Shown: positions 30,381-38,886 of the stretch, one piece after another
Numbering within the stretch: the stretch's first letter is position 1
How the letters are laid out: each line of letters opens with the position of its first letter
From: Psychrobacter sp. I-STPA10
GTDB lineage: Bacteria; Pseudomonadota; Gammaproteobacteria; Pseudomonadales; Moraxellaceae
NCBI RefSeq assembly: GCF_021012795.1
Contig: NZ_VFYU01000009.1
Coordinates: 1-59,828 of the forward strand
Length of the DNA stretch: 59,828 nucleotides
Direction: 5' to 3'
The notes under the pieces: generated by a model
The model's input: the letters and a program-made list of their open reading frames with translations, nothing else
What the model was told of the DNA's origin: nothing
Database searches by the model: none
Program-made: the position numbers and the translations under genes

Positions 30381-31613
30381 ATGTCCTCTGAGCAGCAAGC
30401 GATTTTAATACTATGGCAGCGAGTAAACACCTCGCTGTCTGCATTTTATAAGCTGTTTAAGTTTTTTGGCTCAGCACAGCAGGCACTACAAGCAACAGGT
30501 ACTGATTGGACAGATTTAGGTATTCATGCAAAACATATTGAGCGTCACCATCACAGTAGCAAGCAGCAAGATAGCCAATTTATAGCGTCTATTTTGTCTC
30601 AACAACAAGCAGGAGCTTATCAACTTGTATTTATAAATGATGAGCGTTATCCAGCACAGTTAAAGCAGTTATTTGATCCTCCACCTGTACTATTTACTCG
30701 TGGTAACGTACAGCGTCTAAGTGAGCCACAAATTGCCATTGTGGGTAGTCGTAAACCAACTTCACAAGCACAAAAAATCACCTTTGATATGGCACAATAT
30801 CTTGCTTGCGCAGGGTATGTGATTACCAGTGGTTTAGCGCAAGGAGTAGACGCTCAAGCTCATTTAGGTGCGCTCAGTCAGCCAACTGAACAAGCAGGGC
30901 GTACGATAGGGGTGATGGGTACGGGCATTGATGTCTGCTATCCAAAGCAGCATGGGGCATTATTTGAACGTATTATTGCTGAGGGAGGCTGCTTAATTAG
31001 TGAGCTGTTGCCACAAACACCTGCCAATAAACATACCTTTCCGCGGCGTAATCGGATAGTAGCAGGCTTGAGCCTAGGGACGATTGTCACTGAAGCGGCG
31101 CTGCAATCCGGTTCACTAATTACCGCTCGGCTGACCTCAGAGCAAGGCAAACAAGTATTTGCCATTCCCAGTCATATTGATAATAAAAATGCTGAAGGGT
31201 GCTTGCATCTTATCCGTGAAGGTGCGACGCTGATTTATCATCCTGATCAGGTTATTATGGATTTGAGCAGCCAAATTGGTAGTATCATTGGTAGTCAATT
31301 TGACAATCAAAGCAAGCATGACTCAAATATTGATAAAATACAGCAGTCAAAATCAAAGACATCTGTGCTCACTAACAGCAAGTCTACGACCGCTGCCACA
31401 ATGACCTTAGAAACTGCGTCCACTTTGCCTACCACAATGAGCGTTGCTGCACATTTACAACCACTCTGGGTACATTTAACCTGGGAAGGTCAGGATTTAG
31501 ATGCGCTTATTACAAAGACACAGCTTGATACACCAACTTTATTAAGCCAGCTAATGGAGCTTGAGCTATTGGGTACTATAGAGCAAATAGGTGGGCGTTA
31601 TAAGCGATTGTAA
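30381..31613 (+). CDS. dprA: DNA-processing protein DprA
   Basis: Loads RecA onto incoming single-stranded DNA during natural transformation. The Rossmann-like core has IAIVGSRKPTS, YVITSGLAQGVDAQAHLGAL, GTGIDVCYPKQH and FPRRNRIVAGLSLGTIVTEA. A Ser/Thr/Gln-rich linker (about residues 300-355) leads to a winged-helix-like C-terminal domain. The 410 residues are within the long-form range. It suggests the host may be transformable, common in Moraxellaceae. Confidence 0.95.
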   Translation: MSSEQQAILILWQRVNTSLSAFYKLFKFFGSAQQALQATGTDWTDLGIHAKHIERHHHSSKQQDSQFIASILSQQQAGAYQLVFINDERYPAQLKQLFDPPPVLFTRGNVQRLSEPQIAIVGSRKPTSQAQKITFDMAQYLACAGYVITSGLAQGVDAQAHLGALSQPTEQAGRTIGVMGTGIDVCYPKQHGALFERIIAEGGCLISELLPQTPANKHTFPRRNRIVAGLSLGTIVTEAALQSGSLITARLTSEQGKQVFAIPSHIDNKNAEGCLHLIREGATLIYHPDQVIMDLSSQIGSIIGSQFDNQSKHDSNIDKIQQSKSKTSVLTNSKSTTAATMTLETASTLPTTMSVAAHLQPLWVHLTWEGQDLDALITKTQLDTPTLLSQLMELELLGTIEQIGGRYKRL

Positions 31614-31667
31614 TTCATTATTTATTTGGAATTGATTACATAACTAATATGGTCGTAGTAAGACGAT

Positions 31668-32327
31668 ATGAAAGATTTTGCCAAGTATCTTATTACCAAG
31701 CCAAACCAAGCTGCTGTATGGTTACAGCAAGGAGGGCTACTGGCTTATCCTACCGAAAGTGTTTGGGGCATAGGCTGTGATCCATTCAATCAAGCTGCTG
31801 TACAAACACTCCTTACCCTTAAGTCTCGCCCCATAGAAAAAGGTTTGATTGTCATCACTGATAAGATTTGCCGAATTAAGCCATTGATAAGTGTATTAAC
31901 CACTAAACAACAACAACAATTAGCCAGCACATGGCAACCTATCCCTCATACTAGCGGTTCATCTCTATCTATATATCAGCGACAGCAAGCTCACACATGG
32001 TTATTACCAATCCCTGATGACTTATCTATCAGCATACCTACATGGATAACAGGCAATCATAGCAGTGTGGCAGTGAGAGTCATTACGCATCCATTGATTC
32101 AGCAGTTGTGTGAGCAGATGGTATCAGCAACTAATCCCTATGGGATTATCGTCTCAACAAGTTGTAATCCGACAGGCAAGCCACCTGCCAGTAGTTTACA
32201 ACAGGCGATTAGCTATTTTGCTGATACTGATTTGGCAAATCATATTCGCTATTTACAAGGCGATACCTTGGGCTATACTTTACCCAGTCAAATTGGTGAT
32301 ATCAACACAGGTAAAATGATACGTTAA
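31668..32327 (+). CDS. tsaC: Threonylcarbamoyl-AMP synthase (TsaC/Sua5 family)
   Basis: Makes threonylcarbamoyl-adenylate for the t6A37 tRNA modification. The YrdC-fold signature is present as YPTESVWGIGCDPFNQ and LKSRPIEKGLIVI; SVAVRVITHPLIQQLC and ISTSCNPTGKPPA-like text (IVSTSCNPTGKPPA) follow. The 219-residue length fits the single-domain TsaC class. It lies 54 bases after dprA, same strand. Confidence 0.92.
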   Translation: MKDFAKYLITKPNQAAVWLQQGGLLAYPTESVWGIGCDPFNQAAVQTLLTLKSRPIEKGLIVITDKICRIKPLISVLTTKQQQQLASTWQPIPHTSGSSLSIYQRQQAHTWLLPIPDDLSISIPTWITGNHSSVAVRVITHPLIQQLCEQMVSATNPYGIIVSTSCNPTGKPPASSLQQAISYFADTDLANHIRYLQGDTLGYTLPSQIGDINTGKMIR

Positions 32328-32365
32328 TGGAAAATCAAACCAGTGAGAGCTAGTGTTTATTTATA

Positions 32366-32385
32366 ATTTCAATCTTGACAGAAAT
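32366..32385. promoter_or_regulatory. 20-bp palindrome upstream of the GbsR-type gene
   Basis: ATTTCAATCTTGACAGAAAT resembles the palindromes at 33004, 35146 and 37199. It is the most divergent left half and lies 58 bases before the regulator start, compatible with autoregulation. Confidence 0.55.
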
Positions 32386-32443
32386 AAAAGAAAGGTGCAT
32401 GATTGTCACATCAACTATTCATATTTAAGAGTAACAAGAAACA

Positions 32444-32962
32444 ATGAAACTAAACCCAACTACCGAACAGTTTATCTTACATTGGGGTGAAATGGGCTCA
32501 CAATGGGGTGTCAATCGTACCATGTCACAAATCCATGCCCTACTATATATTATCGGTAAACCACTCAATGCTGAAGAAATCACCGAAACTTTAGGTGTGG
32601 CTCGTTCTAATGTATCGACCAGTATTAAAGAGCTGCAAAATTGGGGCTTGGTACAAAAGGTATCGATATTGGGTGACCGCCGTGATCACTTTACCACGCA
32701 TGGTGATGTCTGGGAGTTGGCTCGTATCATTGTGATTGAACGTCAACGGCGTGAGCTGGATCCGACGGTACAGTTTTTACAACAGTTGATAGACAGCCCA
32801 GAATTTGCACAAGAAAACAGTCAAGTACAACACAAAATCCAAGAAACGCAAGAGTTTGTATCTACGCTGACCAGTTGGTCGACAGAAATGCTAAAGCTAC
32901 CCACCACTACCCTTAAAAAAGTGCTAAAACTGGGCGCAAGTATCAAAAAGTTTTTACGGTAA
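32444..32962 (+). CDS. GbsR/MarR-type transcriptional regulator
   Basis: A 172-residue winged-helix protein. The GbsR-type start FILHWGEMGSQWGVNRTMSQIHALLYI precedes a helix-turn-helix (LNAEEITETLGVARSNVSTSIKELQ) and the wing with GDRRDHFTTHGDVWEL. The C-terminal half is helical, probably for dimerisation. It heads a group of membrane and redox genes, and a shared palindrome lies before it and before three downstream genes. Its ligand is unknown; choline-type ligands known for Bacillus GbsR cannot be assumed. Confidence 0.88.
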   Translation: MKLNPTTEQFILHWGEMGSQWGVNRTMSQIHALLYIIGKPLNAEEITETLGVARSNVSTSIKELQNWGLVQKVSILGDRRDHFTTHGDVWELARIIVIERQRRELDPTVQFLQQLIDSPEFAQENSQVQHKIQETQEFVSTLTSWSTEMLKLPTTTLKKVLKLGASIKKFLR

Positions 32963-33003
32963 TGTATGCTTGTTCAGGCTTCTAATTATTTATTTATCTA
33001 TGA

Positions 33004-33023
33004 GTTTCAGTTAAGACAGAAGT
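33004..33023. promoter_or_regulatory. 20-bp palindrome, second copy
   Basis: GTTTCAGTTAAGACAGAAGT ends 32 bases before the GTG start at 33056. A -10-like TATAAA follows at about 33034. Confidence 0.65.
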
Positions 33024-33055
33024 TTTAGAAAAATATAAAAAAGAAAGGGATCAAC

Positions 33056-33550
33056 GTGAATAATGATTGCAATATGATTGATAAAGCTTCTGTGGATACA
33101 CCAATAGACTATCCCGCGAAACAAGTTTTAATATTATTTTCGTTAGTTGGTACTGTTATTGGTGGCATCATCTTAACAATGATAATGTTATTAATTGATA
33201 TTAGCTTTGGTTATCAGATGGTGATTTTTTCTTTATTAATCGGCATTTTACCTGCCACTTTAACGGCAGTATATATGTGCTACCAACAGATTTATGCTGA
33301 AGATATCTTCAATTCTCCAGTTGTATTTTTTGCAGGTGCGGTTAGCTCTATTATTTTTGCGATGTCGGTGATTGTTCTTATTAATATCATTATAAGAGAA
33401 AATTTTATGGAGTTTTTGGTATGGAGTAACTTAGTAGCTTCATTAATAATAATGATTTTTGTGGGTATATTGGGGGGAATTTGTGCGATATTTGCGGGGT
33501 TATGTACTTTGCCCAAACAAACGTCCTTACCAAAAAATAGAAGCCAATAA
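33056..33550 (+). CDS. Four-helix membrane protein of unknown function
   Basis: A 164-residue protein with four hydrophobic segments (about residues 25-50, 55-75, 85-110, 120-150) and a polar Asp/Asn-rich N terminus. I do not recognise the family. GTG 33056 is preferred to ATG 33074 because AAAGGGA lies seven bases before it. The palindrome at 33004 suggests control by the upstream regulator. Confidence 0.75.
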   Translation: MNNDCNMIDKASVDTPIDYPAKQVLILFSLVGTVIGGIILTMIMLLIDISFGYQMVIFSLLIGILPATLTAVYMCYQQIYAEDIFNSPVVFFAGAVSSIIFAMSVIVLINIIIRENFMEFLVWSNLVASLIIMIFVGILGGICAIFAGLCTLPKQTSLPKNRSQ

Positions 33551-33659
33551 TCAAAGCTAACAATAGACTCCAAACAGCAAGAAAACCGAAACCAAAAGAC
33601 AGAGCATATCAGTACTTATAGTAGTATTTAGCATTGGACAAACAATAAAGGTATCAGTA

Positions 33660-34565
33660 ATGAATATTTTAATCAGTGGTGGTTCAGGGTTTTTAGGCAG
33701 TGCCTTAACCGATAGCCTAATACAGCAAGGTATGACGGTTACATGGCTGACCCGTGATAGCAGTCAAAGCCACCCCAAAAACGTACACATGCTGTCCTAT
33801 GAGCAATTAATAAGTGACAGTATTAGTCAAAGCTATGAGGTCATTATTAATCTGGCAGGGGCAGGGGTTGCTGATAGCCGTTGGACGGACAAACGTAAAC
33901 AGCAATTAATGGACAGTCGTCTAAAACCCACGCAAGCAATTTTGGACTTTATCGCTCGTAGTGAGCATAAACCTAAGTTACTCATTAGTGGCTCGGCGAT
34001 TGGTTGGTATGGCACTCAAGGCGATACGCCTTTGACGGAGGATAGCCCTGCTAAGTCTGATTTTGCGCATGAGCTTTGTGAAGCGTGGGAACAGCTTGCG
34101 ATGACGGCAACTGGGCAAGGTGTACCTGTGGCAATCGTGCGTACAGGCGTAGTGATTGACACACATGGCGGCATGTTGGCAAAGCTGCTAACCCCATTTA
34201 AGCTTGGCTTGGGTGGCAAGTTGGGTGATGGTCAGCAAATCATTAGCTGGATAGGTCGTCGTGATTGGGTAAGGGCGGTGCAGTTTATTATTGAGCGTCA
34301 TATAGATAGCCAAAATAAAGTGATGATTTATAACCTAACTGCTCCTAACCCCATCAGTAATTACACTTTTACTAAGGCAGTGGGAAGTTGGCTGAATCGT
34401 CCGACGTGGTTTACGCTACCAAGATTTTTATTGAAATTATTATTTGGTGAAATGGCAACCTTACTGATGGATGGTCAAAAGGTTTTACCCCAAGCATTAT
34501 TGAATACTGGTTTTGTGTTTGAGCACCAAAGGATTGATACGCTATTAGCCAGTCAGGATAAATAA
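33660..34565 (+). CDS. TIGR01777-type epimerase/oxidoreductase
   Basis: An NAD(P)-binding extended SDR. ISGGSGFLGSALTDSLI is the nucleotide loop; VINLAGAGVADSRWTDKRKQQLMDSR is the family signature; SGSAIGWYGTQGD holds the Tyr region and VRTGVVIDTHGGML follows. The C-terminal DUF1731-like tail includes LPQALLNTGFVFEHQ. E. coli YfcH belongs here; the substrate is unknown. It has no copy of the shared palindrome, so it may be read from the promoter before 33056. Confidence 0.9.
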   Translation: MNILISGGSGFLGSALTDSLIQQGMTVTWLTRDSSQSHPKNVHMLSYEQLISDSISQSYEVIINLAGAGVADSRWTDKRKQQLMDSRLKPTQAILDFIARSEHKPKLLISGSAIGWYGTQGDTPLTEDSPAKSDFAHELCEAWEQLAMTATGQGVPVAIVRTGVVIDTHGGMLAKLLTPFKLGLGGKLGDGQQIISWIGRRDWVRAVQFIIERHIDSQNKVMIYNLTAPNPISNYTFTKAVGSWLNRPTWFTLPRFLLKLLFGEMATLLMDGQKVLPQALLNTGFVFEHQRIDTLLASQDK

Positions 34566-34585
34566 GTTATCAAATATGGTTATCA

Positions 34586-34601
34586 TGTTTCATGTGAAAC
34601 A
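34586..34601. promoter_or_regulatory. parS-like site (first of a pair)
   Basis: TGTTTCATGTGAAACA in the gap after the epimerase gene. The same 16-mer and its flanks ATCTAAA recur 62 bases on, suggesting a local duplication. Confidence 0.72.
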
Positions 34602-34647
34602 TCTAAATTGTAATCTACCATGTGATAAACATAGTGCTAAATATAAA

Positions 34648-34663
34648 TGTTTCATGTGAAACA
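34648..34663. promoter_or_regulatory. parS-like site (second of a pair)
   Basis: TGTTTCATGTGAAACA again. It also overlaps an upstream in-frame ATG that would add MFHVKH to the next gene, which I take as non-coding. Confidence 0.72.
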
Positions 34664-34682
34664 TCTAAAAAGCAGTAAAAAT

Positions 34683-35090
34683 ATGGACAATTTGAGCATA
34701 CAACACACGCAAACTTATTCTCCATTGATGTTGCCTAATTATCTCTATCTTAGTTTGGCGGTATTATGGGCATATAGTGGCATTATGCCAGTATTATTTG
34801 CGCCGACTGAGTCTTTGGCAATGTTGGCAAAATTGGGTATCGCTGAGTCATTACAATGGGGTATATTTTTATTTGCCTCTGTTTTAGATGTGGCGTTTGC
34901 GATATTGATTATCAGCCGTTGTCGTTATCAGGCATGGCTATGGTTGGCTCAGTTTGTGGTGGTAGCAAGTTATAGCATCATCGTGGCAGTGGGCTTACCT
35001 GAGAATTGGACACACCCTTTTGCGCCACTGATTAAAAATGTACCAATTATGGCGTTGTTGTTTTATTTATATCAACGACATAAGCATTAA
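34683..35090 (+). CDS. DoxX-like membrane protein
   Basis: A 135-residue protein with four hydrophobic helices (YLYLSLAVLWAYSGIMPVLF, IFLFASVLDVAFAILII, LWLAQFVVVASYSIIVAVG, VPIMALLFYLY). The overall pattern resembles DoxX/DoxD-like proteins. ATG 34683 is chosen because an ATG at 34647 lies within the parS site. It sits among other membrane genes and may form a complex with the neighbouring DUF2269-type protein. Confidence 0.75.
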   Translation: MDNLSIQHTQTYSPLMLPNYLYLSLAVLWAYSGIMPVLFAPTESLAMLAKLGIAESLQWGIFLFASVLDVAFAILIISRCRYQAWLWLAQFVVVASYSIIVAVGLPENWTHPFAPLIKNVPIMALLFYLYQRHKH

Positions 35091-35145
35091 TTTTTCTAGC
35101 CACTTTTTTTTAACCATTTTTTGAACGGCTTTTTTTTAAAAGGTT

Positions 35146-35165
35146 ATTTCAGTTTTAACAGAAAT
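35146..35165. promoter_or_regulatory. 20-bp palindrome, third copy
   Basis: ATTTCAGTTTTAACAGAAAT ends 30 bases before the gene at 35196. TAAAAT at about 35170 could be the -10 box, placing the palindrome in the promoter. Confidence 0.68.
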
Positions 35166-35195
35166 TACTAAAATTATTTTGGTATACGAGGTGTC

Positions 35196-35669
35196 ATGAT
35201 GGATACTTATCTCATTGTCAAAACCCTACATATTTTATCAGCAACCTTGATTATGGGAACAGGACTCGGAACGGCGTTTTATCTGTTTATGGTCAATCGT
35301 AGTAACTGTGTGCCTGCACAAGCGGTGGTGAGTAAATGGGTGTGTAAGGCGGATTGGTGGTTTACCACGCCTGCGGTGATTTTTCAGCCATTATCGGGAT
35401 TATGGTTGGCGCACCATATCCGTATGCCAATGAGCGCGACATGGATTTGGCTCACCTTTGCATTGTTTATATTTGCAGGGCTGTGTTGGCTACCTGTGGT
35501 GGTGTGGCAAATTCAAATGCGCAATATCGCCAATGAAGCTTATAAGGCAGGTGAAAGCAAGCTACCCAAACGCTATTGGCAATTGGCCAGACGTTGGGAA
35601 ACTTTGGGCTATCCTGCGTTTACAGCAGTGATAGTGATTTTCTTTTTAATGGTATTAAAGCCGATGTAA
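35196..35669 (+). CDS. DUF2269-family membrane protein
   Basis: A 157-residue protein with four hydrophobic segments. The start IVKTLHILSATLIMGTGLGTAFYLF and the central WWFTTPAVIFQPLSGLWL, followed by WLPVVVWQIQMRN, match the DUF2269 pattern, often with conserved His and Arg. Function unknown. AGG lies before both ATGs at 35196 and 35199. The palindrome upstream ties it to the GbsR-type regulator. Confidence 0.82.
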   Translation: MMDTYLIVKTLHILSATLIMGTGLGTAFYLFMVNRSNCVPAQAVVSKWVCKADWWFTTPAVIFQPLSGLWLAHHIRMPMSATWIWLTFALFIFAGLCWLPVVVWQIQMRNIANEAYKAGESKLPKRYWQLARRWETLGYPAFTAVIVIFFLMVLKPM

Positions 35670-35687
35670 GCAATTAAGTATGTTGAT

Positions 35688-35703
35688 TGTTTCATGTGAA
35701 ACT
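35688..35703. promoter_or_regulatory. parS-like site, rightmost
   Basis: TGTTTCATGTGAAACT in the 107-bp gap after the DUF2269 gene. No further copies were seen from here to the end of the window. Confidence 0.7.
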
Positions 35704-35776
35704 TTTTGGTAGCTATTCAAAGTGTACTGCAAAACATACATGACAAAGCATAAATGACAAAACAGGAAATAAAAAC

Positions 35777-36256
35777 ATGACACATATAAAGCAACAATCC
35801 AAAGTTAAGCCAACAAACGCAACTGCGACACCCATCACCATGTATTACGATGATGCTTGTGTGATATGCAGTACCGAAGCAAAAAATATGCAGTCACGTA
35901 ACCCAACTGGTATACGCCTTATACCTGTCGATGTTGGTATTGAGGAGCTAAATAAGGCAGGGTTTAGCCGAGAAGACGCCATGACTTATTTATGTGTGCA
36001 AGATGGTACAGGTAATTGGCATACACACATGGAGGCGGTGCGATTGTTGTATAAAACCGCAGGAGTAAAATATGCTGACTGGCTGTATTTACCTGTGATT
36101 AAGCAAGCAGGTGATTTTGTTTATCCTTTTATCGCCCGTAACCGTTATCGTTTTCCTGATTGGTTGGTGGTGATGCTTTATGGTGAAGCAGTAAAAAATC
36201 AATGCCAAGATGGGGTGTGTAAATTACCAGTAAGCGAACGTTTAAAGAATAAATAA
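35777..36256 (+). CDS. DCC-family (DUF393) thiol-disulfide protein
   Basis: A 159-residue protein with a thioredoxin-like CxxC in YYDDACVICSTEA, then the DUF393 features THMEAVRLLYKTAG and ARNRYRFPDWL. The family name comes from DxxCxxC; the partner substrate is unknown. It is 16 bases ahead of the SDR gene, so the two are probably co-transcribed. Confidence 0.85.
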   Translation: MTHIKQQSKVKPTNATATPITMYYDDACVICSTEAKNMQSRNPTGIRLIPVDVGIEELNKAGFSREDAMTYLCVQDGTGNWHTHMEAVRLLYKTAGVKYADWLYLPVIKQAGDFVYPFIARNRYRFPDWLVVMLYGEAVKNQCQDGVCKLPVSERLKNK

Positions 36257-36272
36257 AAGTGAGTAAAGAAAA

Positions 36273-37187
36273 ATGACCATTTTATTATTAGGCAGTTCGG
36301 GATTTATTGGGCGACAAGTCAGGTTATTACTTGAGCAAATGGGGCATGATTTACGTCTGCCAAGCCATCAGCAGGTAGATTTTATGAATCTTGATGTGCA
36401 CAGTGATGAGCAAAATCTCACCGAGCTATTAATGGGGGTGGATGTGGTCATTAATATGGTGGGTATTATGAGCAATGATGCAGGTAAGCTTGAGCCAGTG
36501 CATCATTATAGTCCTGTTCGTTTAGCCAAGCTTGCCAAAAGTTTGGGGGTCAAACGCTGGGTAAATTTATCGGCTTTGGGCGCAGAATGCCAACATTCAG
36601 TGGCTTTTTTGGCAACCAAAGGTCGGGGTGATAAGGCGTTGCAACAGCTCGCTGATAATACGTTTTCGGTCGCCATTGCCAGACCTTCACTAATATTTGG
36701 TCGTACAGGTAATCAATATGGGGCAAGTTGTGCGCTGTTTATCAAGCTGGCTAAATTGCCTGTGCTGTGTTTGCCGAATGCAGGCAAGTTTTATATACAG
36801 CCTGTGCATGTTAATGAGGTGGCGATGGGCTTGGTTAGATTAGCAACGTTCAAGCCACATCATAATGATGCAACATCTACAATCATCAATTTTACGGGTA
36901 AAACAACGGTCACGTTAGCAGATTATCTACAAGCCATACGCCAAACTATTCATCAAAAACCACCGTCAATTATCATTAACGTACCCATGGCATGGGCAAA
37001 AATGGGCATGGCATTGATTAAGCCGTTGAATTTATTTAACAGCAATTCTAATAGCAGGTCCAATACGATGTTAAGCCAAGATAGTTTGACCTTATTACAA
37101 AATGGCTCGGTGGCAGATTATCAACCGTTTGCCAAGTTATTAAGACATGAGCCAATGGGCTACGAAGAATTTTTAACTGTTTTTTAA
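36273..37187 (+). CDS. NAD(P)-binding protein, NDUFA9-like SDR
   Basis: A 304-residue atypical SDR. The nucleotide loop is LLGSSGFIGRQVRLLL; VINMVGIMSND and RWVNLSALGAEC follow, and the usual Tyr-Lys pair is replaced by a THR/LYS-type region (LATKGRGDKAL), typical of the complex-I-assembly NDUFA9 group. IARPSLIFGRTGNQYG is another marker. Role unknown; it follows the DCC gene closely. Confidence 0.85.
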   Translation: MTILLLGSSGFIGRQVRLLLEQMGHDLRLPSHQQVDFMNLDVHSDEQNLTELLMGVDVVINMVGIMSNDAGKLEPVHHYSPVRLAKLAKSLGVKRWVNLSALGAECQHSVAFLATKGRGDKALQQLADNTFSVAIARPSLIFGRTGNQYGASCALFIKLAKLPVLCLPNAGKFYIQPVHVNEVAMGLVRLATFKPHHNDATSTIINFTGKTTVTLADYLQAIRQTIHQKPPSIIINVPMAWAKMGMALIKPLNLFNSNSNSRSNTMLSQDSLTLLQNGSVADYQPFAKLLRHEPMGYEEFLTVF

Positions 37188-37198
37188 TTTATGTATCA

Positions 37199-37218
37199 AT
37201 TTCTGTTTTTACAGAAAT
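37199..37218. promoter_or_regulatory. 20-bp palindrome, fourth copy
   Basis: ATTTCTGTTTTTACAGAAAT is the best palindrome (arms ATTTCTGT and ACAGAAAT). A TATAAT lies at 37223-37228 and the desaturase starts 32 bases after the palindrome. Confidence 0.75.
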
Positions 37219-37250
37219 AACTATAATAATATAAAAAAAGGAAGAGGGTC

Positions 37251-38216
37251 ATGTCACAGAATGATACTAGAATAAATCCGCCAACAAACCATGTATATAA
37301 TCAAAGATTAAACCCCAAAAAATCTTTAATTGTGTGGCAAGATTTACGCCAGCTAAGTCGTGTGCAGGTGCTAAAAAATATTTTATTTCCCACGCCTTTT
37401 TTGGTGTTATTTTGGCTTTGTCTAGCACAAAATTGGTGGTTTGCGGCATTTGCGATGGCTTTTTTTAGCTTTAGTGCTTGTTTGCGTTTGGCACATGATT
37501 GTTATCATCGTAGTTTGGGTGTGTCTAAAATAGTGAGTGAATCTTTGTTGTTTATTCTAAGTGGGGTTTTATTTTGTAGTACCCATGCCATTCGCCATAC
37601 CCATTTACGCCATCATCGTGAAGCCTTAAGTGACAGTGATATTGAGGGAGCATGGGCAAGATTGCCTTGGTATGTGGCTTTGTTTGCAGGCATTGTATTT
37701 ACCATCAAAATTCAGTGGGCAGGACTGACTCAATCTCACCCTGCACAGCAAAGATTGGTCATTATTGATTTGCTTATTATCACTACCTTACTAAGTGTTG
37801 CTATGATAACCATGCACCCTATTTTATTGGCACACATTGCAATAATGTCATTGGGTAATATGTTGGTGGGATTTTTTGGGGTGTGGTTGTTACACCATGA
37901 TATTGAGCCTGATATTGAAGCGGAAGTGCCTGCTCGTAGTGAGCGTAATTGGTTTATTAATTTGCTTACCTTTGGGCAGTTTTATCATCGTGAGCATCAT
38001 TTATACCCTGCTGTACCCACTGATAATCTGCACAAATTGGCACAAAGATTGGATAGCTTATCGCTTGTCAAGCCTATCGCCGTTGTGCCGTTTTTGCCAC
38101 AGGCTGATTTATCAAAGCACAGTTTATCAAAGCCTTGTTTGTCTAGCTCCAAGATACAGAGGATACAAAAGGTACAACCGCCATTTAAGTTATCAATGAT
38201 TAAGGTAAGAAGTTAA
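37251..38216 (+). CDS. Membrane fatty-acid desaturase
   Basis: A di-iron membrane desaturase of 321 residues. The three His boxes are LAHDCYHRS, RHTHLRHHRE and FYHREHHLYP, and two hydrophobic pairs surround them (FLVLFWLCLAQNWWFAAFAM; LLIITTLLSVAMITMHPILL). It probably introduces double bonds into acyl or isoprenoid chains; position specificity cannot be read. Being under a palindrome shared with the GbsR-type regulator, it suggests that the cluster adjusts membrane composition. Confidence 0.9.
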   Translation: MSQNDTRINPPTNHVYNQRLNPKKSLIVWQDLRQLSRVQVLKNILFPTPFLVLFWLCLAQNWWFAAFAMAFFSFSACLRLAHDCYHRSLGVSKIVSESLLFILSGVLFCSTHAIRHTHLRHHREALSDSDIEGAWARLPWYVALFAGIVFTIKIQWAGLTQSHPAQQRLVIIDLLIITTLLSVAMITMHPILLAHIAIMSLGNMLVGFFGVWLLHHDIEPDIEAEVPARSERNWFINLLTFGQFYHREHHLYPAVPTDNLHKLAQRLDSLSLVKPIAVVPFLPQADLSKHSLSKPCLSSSKIQRIQKVQPPFKLSMIKVRS

Positions 38217-38233
38217 GGTGAAGATTTGGTTTG

Positions 38234-38695
38234 TTATTTTGATTGCCCTTTTGACTGCCCCTTGGACTGAACCAACCCCACAATCAAACTAATCACTCCG
38301 ACCAATAATGATAAGAAAAACCCTGTGAGTAAGGTGGCTAATAGGGCAAATAAAAAGGGCTGATTATTGGGATTAATAAATGATTCTAATAGGGTCATTG
38401 CCGCTGCCCCTGCCCATATCTCTGGAATAATTGGCATCTGAATAAAAAACCCAAAATTAAGCAGTTGCAAGCCTGCTTTGATATACACCCCAGTGATAAG
38501 GGCTTTATGCGCCGTCTTGTGTTGATGTTTAAGCAGATAGCCATCAAGTAGGGTATAAGCCACCACAAAACAAGCAATACCAACTAACATACCTAAAATA
38601 TAAGGTATGGAATTATCTAAAAAAATTGCCCAAACAAAGCTGGCAATGGCATTAACCACTACCCAAAAAGTCCAAAATCCAAAACGGTATCGCAT
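38234..38695 (-). CDS. Four-helix membrane protein of unknown function
   Basis: A 153-residue hydrophobic protein with four segments (about residues 8-28, 30-50, 65-85, 112-143) and a tail of three QSKG-type repeats. The family is not recognised. It converges on the desaturase with 17 bases between stops. Confidence 0.7.
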   Translation of the reverse strand: MRYRFGFWTFWVVVNAIASFVWAIFLDNSIPYILGMLVGIACFVVAYTLLDGYLLKHQHKTAHKALITGVYIKAGLQLLNFGFFIQMPIIPEIWAGAAAMTLLESFINPNNQPFLFALLATLLTGFFLSLLVGVISLIVGLVQSKGQSKGQSK

Positions 38696-38886
38696 AATAT
38701 CTGTTCCATAAATGAGTATTTATACTATGAATTAGCCATCAAATAATGAAATCCTAGCTTACTAGCCTTCTCATAATTTATATATGGAAAATGGATGAAA
38801 ACTCGGTGAAAAAATGACACTGTGACTCAGTGTGTCTCAATTTTAAATTATGATGAGTTTTTTATGATGTAAAAGATAGCAAGTTT

